Source: Planctomycetota bacterium
GTDB taxonomy: Bacteria > Planctomycetota > B15-G4
DNA: 64,000 nt
Assembly (NCBI GenBank): GCA_021604805.1
Contig: BQJR01000002.1
Coordinates: forward strand, 952,665 to 1,016,664
Direction: 5' to 3'
The translations under genes were made by a program, and so were the position numbers. The notes beneath the pieces are model-generated. The model ran no database searches. It worked only from the letters and a program-made list of their open reading frames with translations, and was not told where the DNA came from. Shown here piece after piece: positions 33,877 to 43,393 of the stretch (the stretch's first letter is position 1; every line of letters starts with the position of its first letter).

Positions 33877-36423
33877 TCAGAAACGGTACTCGAAGCCATC
33901 GGAAACGAGCCGCGCGCCAGAGGACTGCGGGTTCGCCTGGCCAGTGGTCTCGATGCGGATCGTGTGCCAGTCGGTGGCGCCGAAGTTGTGTTCGAAGAGT
34001 TGAGTTTGCGGCGCGAGCTCGGCGGCGTAGGTGTCGAGCGTGGCGATCTCTTCGCCGTCCACGAGCACGCGCGCCAGGCCGCCCTCGGGCGACAGGTCGG
34101 CGAACCAGCGGATCTGGTTGCCGCGGAACTCGAGCTCGCAGGCCGTGACCTCGTCGAGCGACGTGCTGGAGCTGAAGCCGTGCGCGCCGGGCTGCAACCC
34201 GCGCAACCACTTGGTGTCGTAGAGCACGCTGGGGTGGTTGTCGGCCACGCGGATGCGTCCGCTGAGACGGCTCCAGTGGTCGCCGCCGTCGGTGCTGGTC
34301 CAGATCCAGTCGTGCGTGCTGAGGAAGAGTGTCTGGTCTTCGGCGAAGCCCGAGGAGATCTCGAGGCCGCGGGGCATGTCGAGCGGCAGGCCGTCGTTCA
34401 CCGGCTGCCACGTGCGCGCCGCGTCGATCGACTTCCATAGGCCCGAGCGCTGCGTGCTCACGAAGAGCGTGTGGTCGACGGCGAACGCGGGCGAGACGGC
34501 GATGCCTTCCACGTCGATGCCGGCGAGGTCGGGGATGCCGTGGTTCACCGCTTCCCAGCTCGCGCCCGCGTCGACACTCATGAACAGGCCGCCGCCCACG
34601 CTGCCGACCCACAAGGTGTGATCGTTGACGAAGTCGGGCGAGAGTCGGATCACGCGCAGCTCGGGATGCGTGAGGCCGTTCGAGCGCGGCGACCAGCTCG
34701 CGCCGCCGTCTTCGGAGATCCACACGCCTTCGTTGCGCGCCGCCATGAACACGGTTTGGTCCACGCTCCAGCCGGGCGAGAACACGAACTCGCGCACTTG
34801 CGCCGTGATCGACAGGTTCGCGTTGGCGAGCTGCCAGCTCTGCCCGTGATCGACGGTCTTCCACACGCCTTTGTTCTGCGCGCCCTGGCCGAAGTCGGAG
34901 GTGCCGAAGAAGGCCACGCCGTCGTGCTGGAAGTCGGGCGACATGGTGATGCCGCGCACCACGGTGATCTCGGGCGCGAGCTCGGGTGCGAACCAGTTCC
35001 GTCCGCGATCCTCAGACACCCACAGCGCGCCGTGCCCGATCATCAGCGTGTTGTCGACGGCGAAGGTGGGCGAGATCGCGATGGGCCCCATCCAGAGGCT
35101 GAAGATGTCGGTGGCGTTGGTGCGCCAGTTGATCGCGCCGTTCGCGGGGGTCGTGGGCGCACTCAAGTGACCGCCCGGAGCGCCCTGTGTCGCTGACCTC
35201 GAGCCTGCGCCTGAGCCCACGGCAGCGCCGCCGCTGCCGAGCACGCCGCCCGAGCCCACGGCTTCCCAGTGCTTGCCGGCGCTCTCGCTGATCACCAAGC
35301 CGCCGCCGAAGTTGCCCAGTGCGAGCACGCGATCCCGCGGGAAGTCGGGCGAGATCGTGATCGTGCGGTTCACGCGTTGCGAGTAGAGGTCGACTGAGTT
35401 CCAGCTCTGGCCGTCGTTGGTGCTGCGGAACAAGCCTTCGAAGCCCGAGAGCAGCAGCATCTCGCCGCCGTCGTCGGGGAGTTTGGCCGACTGCAGCTGC
35501 ACGTAATGGATCGTCGTCTGGTCCGACAGGCCGTCGAGGCCGGTCTTGGGCTGCGGCACCCATGTGGCGCCGAGCGAGTCGGCGCGCACCACCCCGTTGA
35601 AGAGCGAGGCGAACATCGAGCCGTCTTCGCGCATCAGCAGGTCGGTCACCGCGCTGCCTTGCAGGCTGGCTTGTTCGGGCGGGAAGCTCAGGCCGCCGTC
35701 CACGCTGAAGCGCAGGCCCAGGGCGCTGCGCAGCACCACGCCGATCACGGGCAGCACGGGGAAGTCAGGATGCAGACGCAGGTCAGTGGCCACGCCGCCG
35801 AAGTCAGCGAGAGGGGTCCATGTGGCGCCGAGCGTGTCGGAGCGATGCAGCTTCGTGGAGCCGGCGTAGAACACGGGGCGTCCGTTCGTGCCGCGATGCA
35901 CGGCCAGCGTGCCGAGCGAGAGTTCCGTGAGGCCGGTGTTCTTCTGCGTCCAGCTGAGGCCGTGGTCGGTGCTGCGGTAGAAGCCGAGGTCGCTGCTGAG
36001 GCCCACGATGCCGGAGCTGCTGTAGTCGGGGTCGAAGCGCACCGTGTTCACGACCAACGCGTCGAGGCCGTCGAGCACGCGCTGCCAGGTCGTGCCGTAG
36101 TCGCTGCTGCGCCAGAGGCCCGCGCCTTCGGTGCCGAGGAAGGCCGTGCCGTCGTTCACGAAGTCGGGCGACATCCGGATCTCGAGCACCTTCGACTGCA
36201 CCATCTCGTGGCCGAAGGTCTGCCAGCTGCGACCTGCGTCGGTGGAGCGCGCGAACACGCGGTGCTCCGACATGTTCATCTGCGCGAAGATCGTGCTGTC
36301 CTGCGCGAAGGTCGGGGAAACGGCGACCACGTGCACGTCGTCATGCGGGCTGTGGGCGGCTACGGGGCCAGCGCCGAGCAGGCTGGCGACGGCGAGGGCG
36401 AAGAGCGTCAAGGTGCGTGGCAT
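33877..36423 (-). CDS. Secreted BNR/VPS10-like repeat protein
   Basis: An 848-residue protein with signal peptide PRTLTLFALAVASLLGAGPV ending at AHSPHDD. Many repeats of the BNR/Asp-box type fill residues ~25-740, with pattern STDxGxSW or close variants: FARSTDAGRSWQTFG, YRSTDHGLSWTQ, FRSTNDGQSWNSV, WISEDGGASWSPR, FMSVDAGASWEAV and WTSTDGGDHWSRL. This repeat builds propellers in sialidases, sortilin and Ycf48-like proteins. The last ~100 residues form a beta-sandwich-like end (ARVLVDGEEIATLDTY) that may bind carbohydrate. No sialidase catalytic set was recognised. It converges on the FG-GAP gene with 14 bp between stops. Confidence 0.8.
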   Translation of the reverse strand: MPRTLTLFALAVASLLGAGPVAAHSPHDDVHVVAVSPTFAQDSTIFAQMNMSEHRVFARSTDAGRSWQTFGHEMVQSKVLEIRMSPDFVNDGTAFLGTEGAGLWRSSDYGTTWQRVLDGLDALVVNTVRFDPDYSSSGIVGLSSDLGFYRSTDHGLSWTQKNTGLTELSLGTLAVHRGTNGRPVFYAGSTKLHRSDTLGATWTPLADFGGVATDLRLHPDFPVLPVIGVVLRSALGLRFSVDGGLSFPPEQASLQGSAVTDLLMREDGSMFASLFNGVVRADSLGATWVPQPKTGLDGLSDQTTIHYVQLQSAKLPDDGGEMLLLSGFEGLFRSTNDGQSWNSVDLYSQRVNRTITISPDFPRDRVLALGNFGGGLVISESAGKHWEAVGSGGVLGSGGAAVGSGAGSRSATQGAPGGHLSAPTTPANGAINWRTNATDIFSLWMGPIAISPTFAVDNTLMIGHGALWVSEDRGRNWFAPELAPEITVVRGITMSPDFQHDGVAFFGTSDFGQGAQNKGVWKTVDHGQSWQLANANLSITAQVREFVFSPGWSVDQTVFMAARNEGVWISEDGGASWSPRSNGLTHPELRVIRLSPDFVNDHTLWVGSVGGGLFMSVDAGASWEAVNHGIPDLAGIDVEGIAVSPAFAVDHTLFVSTQRSGLWKSIDAARTWQPVNDGLPLDMPRGLEISSGFAEDQTLFLSTHDWIWTSTDGGDHWSRLSGRIRVADNHPSVLYDTKWLRGLQPGAHGFSSSTSLDEVTACELEFRGNQIRWFADLSPEGGLARVLVDGEEIATLDTYAAELAPQTQLFEHNFGATDWHTIRIETTGQANPQSSGARLVSDGFEYRF

Positions 36424-36650
36424 CGGGTCTCTCGTTGCGATGGTCTTCCCCCAGCCGCGGCACGGGCTCGGCTGCAGCACGAGCTCGGTGACGGCACAGG
36501 TCCCCGTCCGACACCGATCCCGGTGCGGTGCGATCCGTTCGGCACCGAAGGTCCCGTGCTGGCGAATCGGGGGCTCCTCAGACTACAGCAGGTGCAGCGG
36601 CTTGGGGGGAGCGCCGGGCCTTCGAGGCGTCGCGGGCTTGTGGCTCGGGC

Positions 36651-36659
36651 TGCTAGAAT
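36651..36659 (+). promoter_or_regulatory. Extended -10 element upstream of rimO
   Basis: TGCTAGAAT lies 30 bp before the rimO ATG, identical to the element before the WD40-kinase. No -35 match is visible at the usual distance. Confidence 0.45.
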
Positions 36660-36689
36660 CCCGCGGCCCACGTCCCCTCCCTGTGTTTC

Positions 36690-38105
36690 ATGCCTTCAGC
36701 AGTCATTCAAAGCGCGCGTCCGGTCTGCCTCGTGAGTCTCGGGTGCAGCAAGAACTTGGTCGACAGCGAGGTCATGCTCGGGCATTTGGAGCGGGCCGGT
36801 ATGACGTTGGTTTCCGACCCTGCCGACGCGCGCGTGGTGATCGTGAACACCTGCGGGTTCATCGGCGAGGCGCGCGAAGAGAGCGTCGACACGATCCTCG
36901 AGTACGTGGAGCACAAGCGCGCCGGCACGATCGAAGGCTTGGTCGTCACCGGTTGCCTCGTGCAGCTCCACGAGCAGGAGCTCGCCAAGGAGATCCCCGA
37001 GGTCGACGCCTTCTTGGGTCTGTCCGATTACTCCGGCGTGCCGTCGATCGTGAATCAGGTGCTCGGGCTCGAGGCGGGCGCGGCTTGCCAGGGCGGCACG
37101 GGCGAGGCCACCGCGCGCAATCACGGGCTCAGCGGCGGTGGCTCCAAAGGTGGCGACGCCGACCTCGGCCGCGCGCTGCTCACCCCGCGTCACACCGCCT
37201 ACTTGCGGCTCGGCGAAGGCTGCAATCACGTGTGCGCCTTCTGCGCGATCCCGAAGATCCGCGGCAAGCTGCAGAGCAAGCCGATGGAAGTGCTGGTCGA
37301 GGAGGCTGCCGCGCTGGCGCAGCTCGGCACGCGCGAGATCAGCCTCGTGGCCGAAGACTCCACCGATTACGGCAAAGACCTCGCGCGCGGCTACGGCCTG
37401 CCCGAACTGCTGCGCGAACTCGGCGCCATCGAGGGTCTCGACTGGATCCGCGTGCTCTACGCGCACCCCGCCACGATGGACGCCAAGCTCGCCACCGCCA
37501 TGGCCGAGACCAAGAGCGTGCTGCCCTACCTCGACATGCCCGTGCAGCACGGCGATGCCGACGTGTTGCGCCGCATGCGCCGCGGCACCTCGCCCGAGCG
37601 CATCCGCGAGGTCGTGGGCTGGCTCCGCGACGCGATCCCCGACCTCACGCTGCGCACCACGATCCTCGTGGGCTTCCCCGGCGAAACCGACCAAGCCTTC
37701 CAGAACCTGATGCAGCTGCTCGAAGACTGCGACTTCGACCGCGTGGGCTGCTTCGCCTTCTCGCCCGAAGAGGGCACCGAAGGCGGCACGCTCTCCGATC
37801 GTGTCGACGAAGCCCTCGCCGAAGAGCGCCGCCACATCGTGATGCGCTGGGCTCGCGAGCGCCTGCAGGCCGCCAACCAGGCGCGCATCGGTGGCGTGGA
37901 GCGCGTGCTCGTGGACAGCGTGGAGCCGCTCGCCGGCATCGGCGGCCTGCTCGCCGTGGCCCGCAGCCGCCGCGACGCCCCCGAGATCGACGGCCAAGTG
38001 CTGGTGCATGCCAGCGCCGAGTCCGCGATGGAAGCCGGACAGTTCGCCGATGTGAAGATCACAGGCGTAAAGGGGTACGACGTCACTGCGAAGGAGGTGG
38101 TTTGA
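36690..38105 (+). CDS. rimO: Ribosomal protein S12 methylthiotransferase RimO
   Basis: A 471-residue radical-SAM enzyme that methylthiolates an Asp of ribosomal protein S12. The N-terminal methylthiotransferase domain has VCLVSLGCSKNLVDSEVMLG, VVIVNTCGFIGEAREES and VVTGCLVQ, whose three Cys hold one Fe-S cluster. The radical-SAM motif is LRLGEGCNHVCAFCAIPKIR, and YLDMPVQHGDADVLRRMRRG follows. A C-terminal TRAM-like region is present. SLGCSKN and CGFI favour RimO over MiaB. An insert near residue 135 (GGTGEATARNHGLSGGGSKG) is longer than usual. The ATG lacks a clear Shine-Dalgarno sequence. pgsA overlaps its stop. Confidence 0.93.
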   Translation: MPSAVIQSARPVCLVSLGCSKNLVDSEVMLGHLERAGMTLVSDPADARVVIVNTCGFIGEAREESVDTILEYVEHKRAGTIEGLVVTGCLVQLHEQELAKEIPEVDAFLGLSDYSGVPSIVNQVLGLEAGAACQGGTGEATARNHGLSGGGSKGGDADLGRALLTPRHTAYLRLGEGCNHVCAFCAIPKIRGKLQSKPMEVLVEEAAALAQLGTREISLVAEDSTDYGKDLARGYGLPELLRELGAIEGLDWIRVLYAHPATMDAKLATAMAETKSVLPYLDMPVQHGDADVLRRMRRGTSPERIREVVGWLRDAIPDLTLRTTILVGFPGETDQAFQNLMQLLEDCDFDRVGCFAFSPEEGTEGGTLSDRVDEALAEERRHIVMRWARERLQAANQARIGGVERVLVDSVEPLAGIGGLLAVARSRRDAPEIDGQVLVHASAESAMEAGQFADVKITGVKGYDVTAKEVV

Positions 38106-38722
38106 GCCTCCCGAACCAGCTCACTGTCCTGCGCTTCGTGCTGGCCTTCGTGCTCTTCGGTCTGCTCATGGGCACCGACGTTGCCGCCGGACCCGAGTGG
38201 TGGCCCGCCGTGGCCTCGGCGGGCCTGTTCATGTTTGCCGTCTTCACGGACTTTCTTGACGGTTATCTTGCCCGTAAATGGGAGCAAGTGTCGGTGTTCG
38301 GTCGGATCGCCGACCCCGTGGCCGACAAGGTGATCGTGAGTGGGTCGCTTATTTTCCTCGTATCTTCCTCCTGGGCTACGCACTACTTGCCGGTTTGGGT
38401 CGTGGTGGTGATTCTGGCGCGCGAGTACCTCGTCACAGGGCTGCGCGGGTTCATCGAGTCGCGGGGCGTGGCTTTCGGGGCCAGCTGGGACGGCAAGCTC
38501 AAGATGATCAGCCAGTGCTGCCTCGTGCCGGCGCTGTTCCTCACCCGCGGTGTCGACCTGGCGTGGGGCGGCGAGCCGGCCTGGTTGCAGGGCACGCTCA
38601 CCGTGCTCGCGCACCTCTTCGTGTGGCTCACGCTGGCGCTCTCGGTGCTGTCGGCCGTGCGCTACGTGCAAGCCGCCACGCGCTTGCTGCGTCCTGCGCC
38701 GGGCGACTCGCCCACGGCCTGA
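38102..38722 (+). CDS. pgsA: CDP-diacylglycerol--glycerol-3-phosphate 3-phosphatidyltransferase
   Basis: A 206-residue membrane enzyme making phosphatidylglycerol phosphate. The N-terminus SLPNQLTVLRFVLAFVLFGL is typical of PgsA. The CDP-alcohol phosphatidyltransferase signature DG(x2)AR(x8)G(x3)D(x3)D is complete within DFLDGYLARKWEQVSVF and GRIADPVADK. About six hydrophobic helices are visible. The start is a TTG overlapping the rimO stop (TTGA), with AAGGAGG 4 nt upstream inside rimO; no other in-frame start precedes the conserved N-terminus. Coupling to rimO is therefore likely. Confidence 0.93.
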   Translation: MSLPNQLTVLRFVLAFVLFGLLMGTDVAAGPEWWPAVASAGLFMFAVFTDFLDGYLARKWEQVSVFGRIADPVADKVIVSGSLIFLVSSSWATHYLPVWVVVVILAREYLVTGLRGFIESRGVAFGASWDGKLKMISQCCLVPALFLTRGVDLAWGGEPAWLQGTLTVLAHLFVWLTLALSVLSAVRYVQAATRLLRPAPGDSPTA

Positions 38723-38728
38723 GCGCGC

Positions 38729-38737
38729 TGGTAGAGT
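38729..38737 (+). promoter_or_regulatory. Extended -10 element upstream of the HAMP/PP2C gene
   Basis: TGGTAGAGT lies 37 bp before the ATG at 38775 and fits the TGnTAGRnT pattern seen before other genes here. No -35 was recognised. Confidence 0.35.
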
Positions 38738-38774
38738 GCGCGCGAAACAGTCGCCGCACGCCTCGAGGACGCGC

Positions 38775-40421
38775 ATGTCATCCAGCAGCCGTGGAGAGAG
38801 CCGACGCCGTCGCGGGGGCTCGCTGGTCACGAAGCTCACCGGCACCTTCGCGGCTCTGGTGGCGATCTTCATGATCGTCTTCTTGTTCCTGCTCACCTCT
38901 TTTGTGGAGCAGGCGGTCACAGAGCGCGTGTTGCGCCAGGCCTCGGTCGCGGCGCGCACCGCGAGCCAAGCTGACATCGCCGCCTGGACCAAGACCTTCG
39001 GCACCGAAGACCAAGGTCTCAGCCTGGCCGAGATCCAGGAGCGCTTGCAGGCGATGTCGCCCAGCGAGCGCCGGATCTACACCGACAACCCGCGTCGTCT
39101 CGCTCAAGAAGAGTGGAACAGCGCGCGCTTCGAGCGCTTCGTGCAACCCGAGAGCGAGATCGTGGCGGCCGAGCTGTTGCGCCTGTTGCCCGACGGCAGC
39201 CTCGCGCTGGCCGCCAGCTCCTACGGCGGCGATCTCGACTTCCGCCCGGTGCGCGGTGGCGGCGACGAGGCCTTCGGCACCGGTTCCGCGGTCGAAGGCA
39301 TCCTCGTGATCGACGGCTCCCAACGTCGCGTGATCCGCGGCAGCCATCCGCTCACCGACCGCGACGGCGCCAAGGTCGGCGAGATCAGCGTGTACATCGC
39401 GTCGGCCTCGATCGAAGCGGCGGCCGCCCGCCTGAAGCTCAAGGTCGCCTACGTGGCCATGGCCTTCGTGCTCATCGGCGCGCTCGTGGCCTTCTTGCTC
39501 GGGCGCCGGATCAGCGGTCCCTTGCGTCGTCTCCAGGAAGACGTGCACACCGTGGCGCGTGGCGACCTCGAACACCGCACGCGCGCCCGCAGCAGCGACG
39601 AGATCGGCGAGCTCGCGCGCAGCGTCGACCAGATGACCGAGAGCTTGCGCGAGGCCCGCGACGCCGAGCGCGAGGCTGCCGCCAGCCGTCACGAGCTCGA
39701 GGTCGCGGCGGAAGTCGCGGCGCGGCTCACGCCCGAGACCTTCTTCGCGCCCGCCGGCTGGGACGTCGCCGGGTTGCATCACGAGGGCAAGGGCCCCGCC
39801 GGCGAGTACGCCGATGCGTTGCAGATGGCCGACGGTCGCGTGGGCTACCTCGTGGCCGGCGCCTCGGGCCGCGGCGTGGCCGCCGCGCTCGTGCTCGCCA
39901 TGGCGCGCTCGTTCCTGCGCGTGGTCGCCGCCAGCGAGCGCGATCCCGGCGAGGTGCTGCGCAAAGTGAACGGCCTGCTCGCGGGCGACTTGCGCCAAGG
40001 CATGTACGTCACGGCGCTGCTCGTGGTCGTCGAGCCGAACGGACGCAGCGTGAGCGTGGCCAACGCCGGTCACCCGCCGCTGCTGCACTGGCGCGGCGCC
40101 AGCCAGGACCTCGACGTCGTGCACAGCGAAGGCATCGCGCTGGGCTTCGACAGCGGGCCGGTCTTCGATCGCACCTTGCGTGTGGCCTCGGTGCAACTCG
40201 GCGACGGCGACCGCGTGGTCTTGCACGCGCCCGGCCTCATGGAGCTCCCCGGCGCCGACGGCACCCCGCTCGGCGAACGTCGCTTCGTGTCGCTCGTGGA
40301 GCGTGAGGCGCCGCTCATCTCCGAGTCCTTCGTGGGCCGCGTCGACGCCACGCTCAAGCGCTTCGCCGGCGGTGGGCGTCTGGAAAGCGATGTCACGTTG
40401 CTCACGCTGGCGCGACTCTGA
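38775..40421 (+). CDS. HAMP-domain sensor with degenerate SpoIIE/RsbU-type phosphatase domain
   Basis: A 548-residue membrane protein. A first TM helix (~22-44), an extracytoplasmic sensing region (~45-222) and a second TM (~224-244) precede a HAMP domain (~245-297) and a short coiled coil. The C-terminal part (~320-548) has the SpoIIE/RsbU fold: MADGRVGYLV, SGRGVAAALVLAMARSFLRV, QGMYVTALLVVVEPNGRSVS and VANAGHPPLLHW. Key metal ligands are lost: GDVSGKG becomes AGASGRG (Asp to Gly362), the TDG near 486 becomes APG, and GDY becomes GEY; only Asp539 remains. It may be a pseudophosphatase acting by binding. It overlaps the MazG-like gene (TGATG). Confidence 0.85.
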   Translation: MSSSSRGESRRRRGGSLVTKLTGTFAALVAIFMIVFLFLLTSFVEQAVTERVLRQASVAARTASQADIAAWTKTFGTEDQGLSLAEIQERLQAMSPSERRIYTDNPRRLAQEEWNSARFERFVQPESEIVAAELLRLLPDGSLALAASSYGGDLDFRPVRGGGDEAFGTGSAVEGILVIDGSQRRVIRGSHPLTDRDGAKVGEISVYIASASIEAAAARLKLKVAYVAMAFVLIGALVAFLLGRRISGPLRRLQEDVHTVARGDLEHRTRARSSDEIGELARSVDQMTESLREARDAEREAAASRHELEVAAEVAARLTPETFFAPAGWDVAGLHHEGKGPAGEYADALQMADGRVGYLVAGASGRGVAAALVLAMARSFLRVVAASERDPGEVLRKVNGLLAGDLRQGMYVTALLVVVEPNGRSVSVANAGHPPLLHWRGASQDLDVVHSEGIALGFDSGPVFDRTLRVASVQLGDGDRVVLHAPGLMELPGADGTPLGERRFVSLVEREAPLISESFVGRVDATLKRFAGGGRLESDVTLLTLARL

Positions 40422-40741
40422 TGCACGTCTCCGAGTTCCAACAGCTGATCGACACGATCTACGGCGCCAAGGATCGCGAGCGCGGAACGGCCACGACCTT
40501 CATGTGGTTGGCCGAGGAGGTCGGGGAGCTGAGCCGTGCGTTGCGGCGTCAGAGTCGCGAGGAGCTGGAGGGGGAGTTCGCCGACGTGTTCGCCTGGTTG
40601 TCCACGCTGGCATCGATCCACGGGGTCGATCTCGAGGCCGTGGCCGCCGCCAAGTACGGCAACGGCTGCCCGCGATGCTCGGCCACGCCCTGTTCCTGTG
40701 CCGAACCCAAGCCGTCGCACACCGTCGCGCACGGGGCGTGA
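40421..40741 (+). CDS. MazG-like nucleotide pyrophosphohydrolase
   Basis: A 106-residue all-alpha NTP pyrophosphatase candidate. Family motifs are FMWLAEEVGELSRALRRQ (EEVGE) and EFADVFAWLSTLASIHGVDL (ExxD), which bind magnesium in MazG enzymes. A Cys cluster near the C-terminus (CPRCSATPCSC) is unusual and could bind a metal. Such enzymes hydrolyse nucleoside triphosphates to monophosphates, cleaning the pool. The start overlaps the upstream stop in TGATG, so its translation depends on the sensor gene. Confidence 0.85.
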   Translation: MHVSEFQQLIDTIYGAKDRERGTATTFMWLAEEVGELSRALRRQSREELEGEFADVFAWLSTLASIHGVDLEAVAAAKYGNGCPRCSATPCSCAEPKPSHTVAHGA

Positions 40742-40815
40742 GCGGTGAACGCGCGCGGACACGGCACGCGTGACGGCGCGTGGTGCGCCCTGCGCATCGC
40801 GATCGAGGTGCCGCG

Positions 40816-43356
40816 GTGAGCAGCCTCTTCGGCGACGACTTCCTCGAGCCGGCCGCGAAGCCGAAAGCGAAGCGCGCTGCGAGCAAGGCCGCGGGTGCCG
40901 CCACGTCGGCGCAGCGCGCTGCGTCGCAGGCGAAGCGTGGCGCGAAGGCCGCTGCCGCCGACGCCGAGCTCGCCGAGGGCCCCGTCGCGCCGCGGCTCTA
41001 CGCACGCGTGGCGCCGCCGATCCCGGTGGAGGGTCTGTTCAGCTACTCGGTGCCGGAGCGCTTGGCTGAGGGCCTCGTGCCGGGGATGCGTGTCACGGTT
41101 CCCTTCGGGGCGCAGAAGCTCTCGGCCATGGTGGTCGCGGTCGACGATCAGGCGCCGCCGAAGGGTGTGCGCGCGCGGCCGCTGATCGGCGTGGTCGAGC
41201 CCGAGCCGGTGGTCGGCGCCGACTTGCTCGCGCTGAGCGCGTGGGTCGCCTCGCGCACGGGCTGCTCCTTGGGCGAAGCGCTCGACGCCACCCTGCCGCG
41301 CGCGGTGAAGACCGGTCGCACGCAGAAAACCGTGGAGCACGCCGTGCTCGTGCGCGACTTGCCCACGCTCAAACAAGCTGTGGACTACTTGCAGGAGAAG
41401 CAGCCGAAGCAGGCGCGCGTGTTGCGCATCTTGGGCGATCGCGGCGGCAACCTGCCCACGCGCGAGCTCATGTCGCTGGCGCAAGTGAGTCGCTCACCGT
41501 TGCAAACGCTCGCACGCGACGGCGAGCTGCGCTTCGAACGCGTGCGGCCGGTGAACGATCCCTTGATGAGTGAGCCCGTTGCGCGCACCGAGCCGCACGA
41601 ACTCGGCACGGAACAGGCCGAGGCGATGAAGCAGCTGCGCTTGCGCCTGAAGCTGGCCTTCGCCATGCCAGCGCCGGCCGCGCGCGCCACCGAAGCGGGC
41701 GGCGCCGCGCTCGAAGAGTTGATCGCCGAGGGGCGCCGGCGCGCGCGTTCACCGCGCTTGGAAGGCGCCACGCCGGCGGTGTTGCTGCACGGCGTCACGG
41801 GCAGCGGCAAGACCGAGGTCTACTTGCAGCTTCTCGCCGACGTCGTCGAGCGCGGGCGGCAGGGCATCGTGCTCGTGCCCGAGATCAGTCTCACGCCGCA
41901 GACCGTGCGGCGCTTCCGCGAGCGCTTCGAGCGGGTGGCTGTGTTGCACAGTCATCTCACGGATGCCGAGCGTCACGAGCAATGGTTGCGCATTCGTGCC
42001 GGTGAGGCCGACGTGGTCGTGGGCGCGCGCTCCGCCGTGTTCGCGCCGGTGCCGAAGCTCGGCCTCGTGATCCTCGACGAAGAGCAAGAAACGAGCTTCA
42101 AGCAGAACAACGTGCCGCGCTACCACGCGCGCGAGGTCGCCATCGAACGCGCGCGACTCGCGGGCGGGCTCGCGATCCTCGGCACGGCCACGCCCAGCTT
42201 GGAAACCGAACGCCGCGCGCGCGACGGCGAGATCCCGCGGCTCGTGCTCAGCGAACGCATGGCCGGCGGGCGCACGCCCGAGATCCAACTCGTGGATCTC
42301 ACGATCGAAGAGCGGCGTCACGGCTTCAGCTTGATCAGCGATCAGTTGCGCGCGGCGATGGACAACGCGCTGGGCAAGGGCGGGCAAGTGATCTTGTTCC
42401 TGAACCGCCGCGGGTGGTCGCCCGTGATGTTGTGTCGTGGTTGCCGGTCGACGGTGAAGTGTCCCGACTGCGCCGTCGCCATGACGCTGCACAAGCGCGT
42501 GAACCGCGTGCTGTGTCACTACTGCGGGACCGAGCAGGCGCCGCCGGTGCACTGCCCGAACTGCAGCGAGCCGCTCACGCCGCTGGGTTTCGGCACCGAG
42601 AAGGTCGAAGACGAAGTGCGTCGCGCCTTCCCGGGCCACACCACCGCGCGCATGGACAGCGACACCATGACCGGCCGCGGCGCGCACGAGTCGGTGCTCT
42701 CGGCCTTCGCGCGCGGCGAGGTCTCGGTGCTCGTCGGCACGCAGATGATCGCGAAGGGGCTCGACTTCCCGAACGCCACCCTGGTGGGCGTGTTGTGTGC
42801 GGACTCGGCGCTGTTCTTGCCCGACTACCGCGCGTCGGAGCGCACCTTTCAATTGCTCGCGCAGGTCGTGGGGCGCACCGGTCGCGGCCCGCAAGGCGGG
42901 CGCGTGGTCGTGCAGGCCTACGACCCGCGTCACGAGGCGATCCGCACCGGCGTGGCGCAGGATCACGATGCCTTCTCGCGCGCGGAGTTGAAGGCGCGCG
43001 AAGAGCTCGGCTACCCGCCCTACGGCCGGCTGTTGCGCGTGGTCGTGCAGGGCGAAGAGCTCTCGGCCACGGAACAGCGCGCGCGCGACATCGTGCAGCA
43101 CTTGATCACCGAGCTCGGCGCGAGCGTGAACGGCGTGCTCGCCGGCGAAACACCCGAGGCGCGCTCGCGCGTGGAGTTGCTCGGCCCGGCGCCGGCGCCG
43201 ATCCCGCGCCTGCAGCGTCGGCATCGCATTCACATGGTGGCGAAATGTCGCGACGACGAAGCCGTCGGTCTGGTGCTCGACGCGCTCGAGGGTCAGCTCA
43301 CGCCGGCCCGCGGCGTGCGCGCGCTGCTCGACGTCGACCCGCTGTCGATGCTCTGA
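40816..43356 (+). CDS. priA: Primosomal protein N' (replication restart helicase PriA)
   Basis: An 846-residue helicase that reloads the replisome at stalled forks. An Ala/Lys-rich leader precedes the 3'-end-binding domain (YARVAPPIPVEGLFSYSVPE, GMRVTVPFGAQKLSAMVV). The motor has LLHGVTGSGKTEVYLQLLAD (Walker A), LGLVILDEEQETSFKQNNVP, GTATPSLE and VGTQMIAKGLDFPNATLVGV. Eight zinc-binding Cys are present: CRGC, CPDC, CHYC and CPNC. The start GTG at 40816 has GAGGTG just upstream and follows MazG by 74 bp. Length is somewhat above the usual ~730 because of the leader and inserts. Confidence 0.95.
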   Translation: MSSLFGDDFLEPAAKPKAKRAASKAAGAATSAQRAASQAKRGAKAAAADAELAEGPVAPRLYARVAPPIPVEGLFSYSVPERLAEGLVPGMRVTVPFGAQKLSAMVVAVDDQAPPKGVRARPLIGVVEPEPVVGADLLALSAWVASRTGCSLGEALDATLPRAVKTGRTQKTVEHAVLVRDLPTLKQAVDYLQEKQPKQARVLRILGDRGGNLPTRELMSLAQVSRSPLQTLARDGELRFERVRPVNDPLMSEPVARTEPHELGTEQAEAMKQLRLRLKLAFAMPAPAARATEAGGAALEELIAEGRRRARSPRLEGATPAVLLHGVTGSGKTEVYLQLLADVVERGRQGIVLVPEISLTPQTVRRFRERFERVAVLHSHLTDAERHEQWLRIRAGEADVVVGARSAVFAPVPKLGLVILDEEQETSFKQNNVPRYHAREVAIERARLAGGLAILGTATPSLETERRARDGEIPRLVLSERMAGGRTPEIQLVDLTIEERRHGFSLISDQLRAAMDNALGKGGQVILFLNRRGWSPVMLCRGCRSTVKCPDCAVAMTLHKRVNRVLCHYCGTEQAPPVHCPNCSEPLTPLGFGTEKVEDEVRRAFPGHTTARMDSDTMTGRGAHESVLSAFARGEVSVLVGTQMIAKGLDFPNATLVGVLCADSALFLPDYRASERTFQLLAQVVGRTGRGPQGGRVVVQAYDPRHEAIRTGVAQDHDAFSRAELKAREELGYPPYGRLLRVVVQGEELSATEQRARDIVQHLITELGASVNGVLAGETPEARSRVELLGPAPAPIPRLQRRHRIHMVAKCRDDEAVGLVLDALEGQLTPARGVRALLDVDPLSML

Positions 43357-43393
43357 AGCGAACCGCTCGCCCGGAACCGAAAGCCACGCACTC

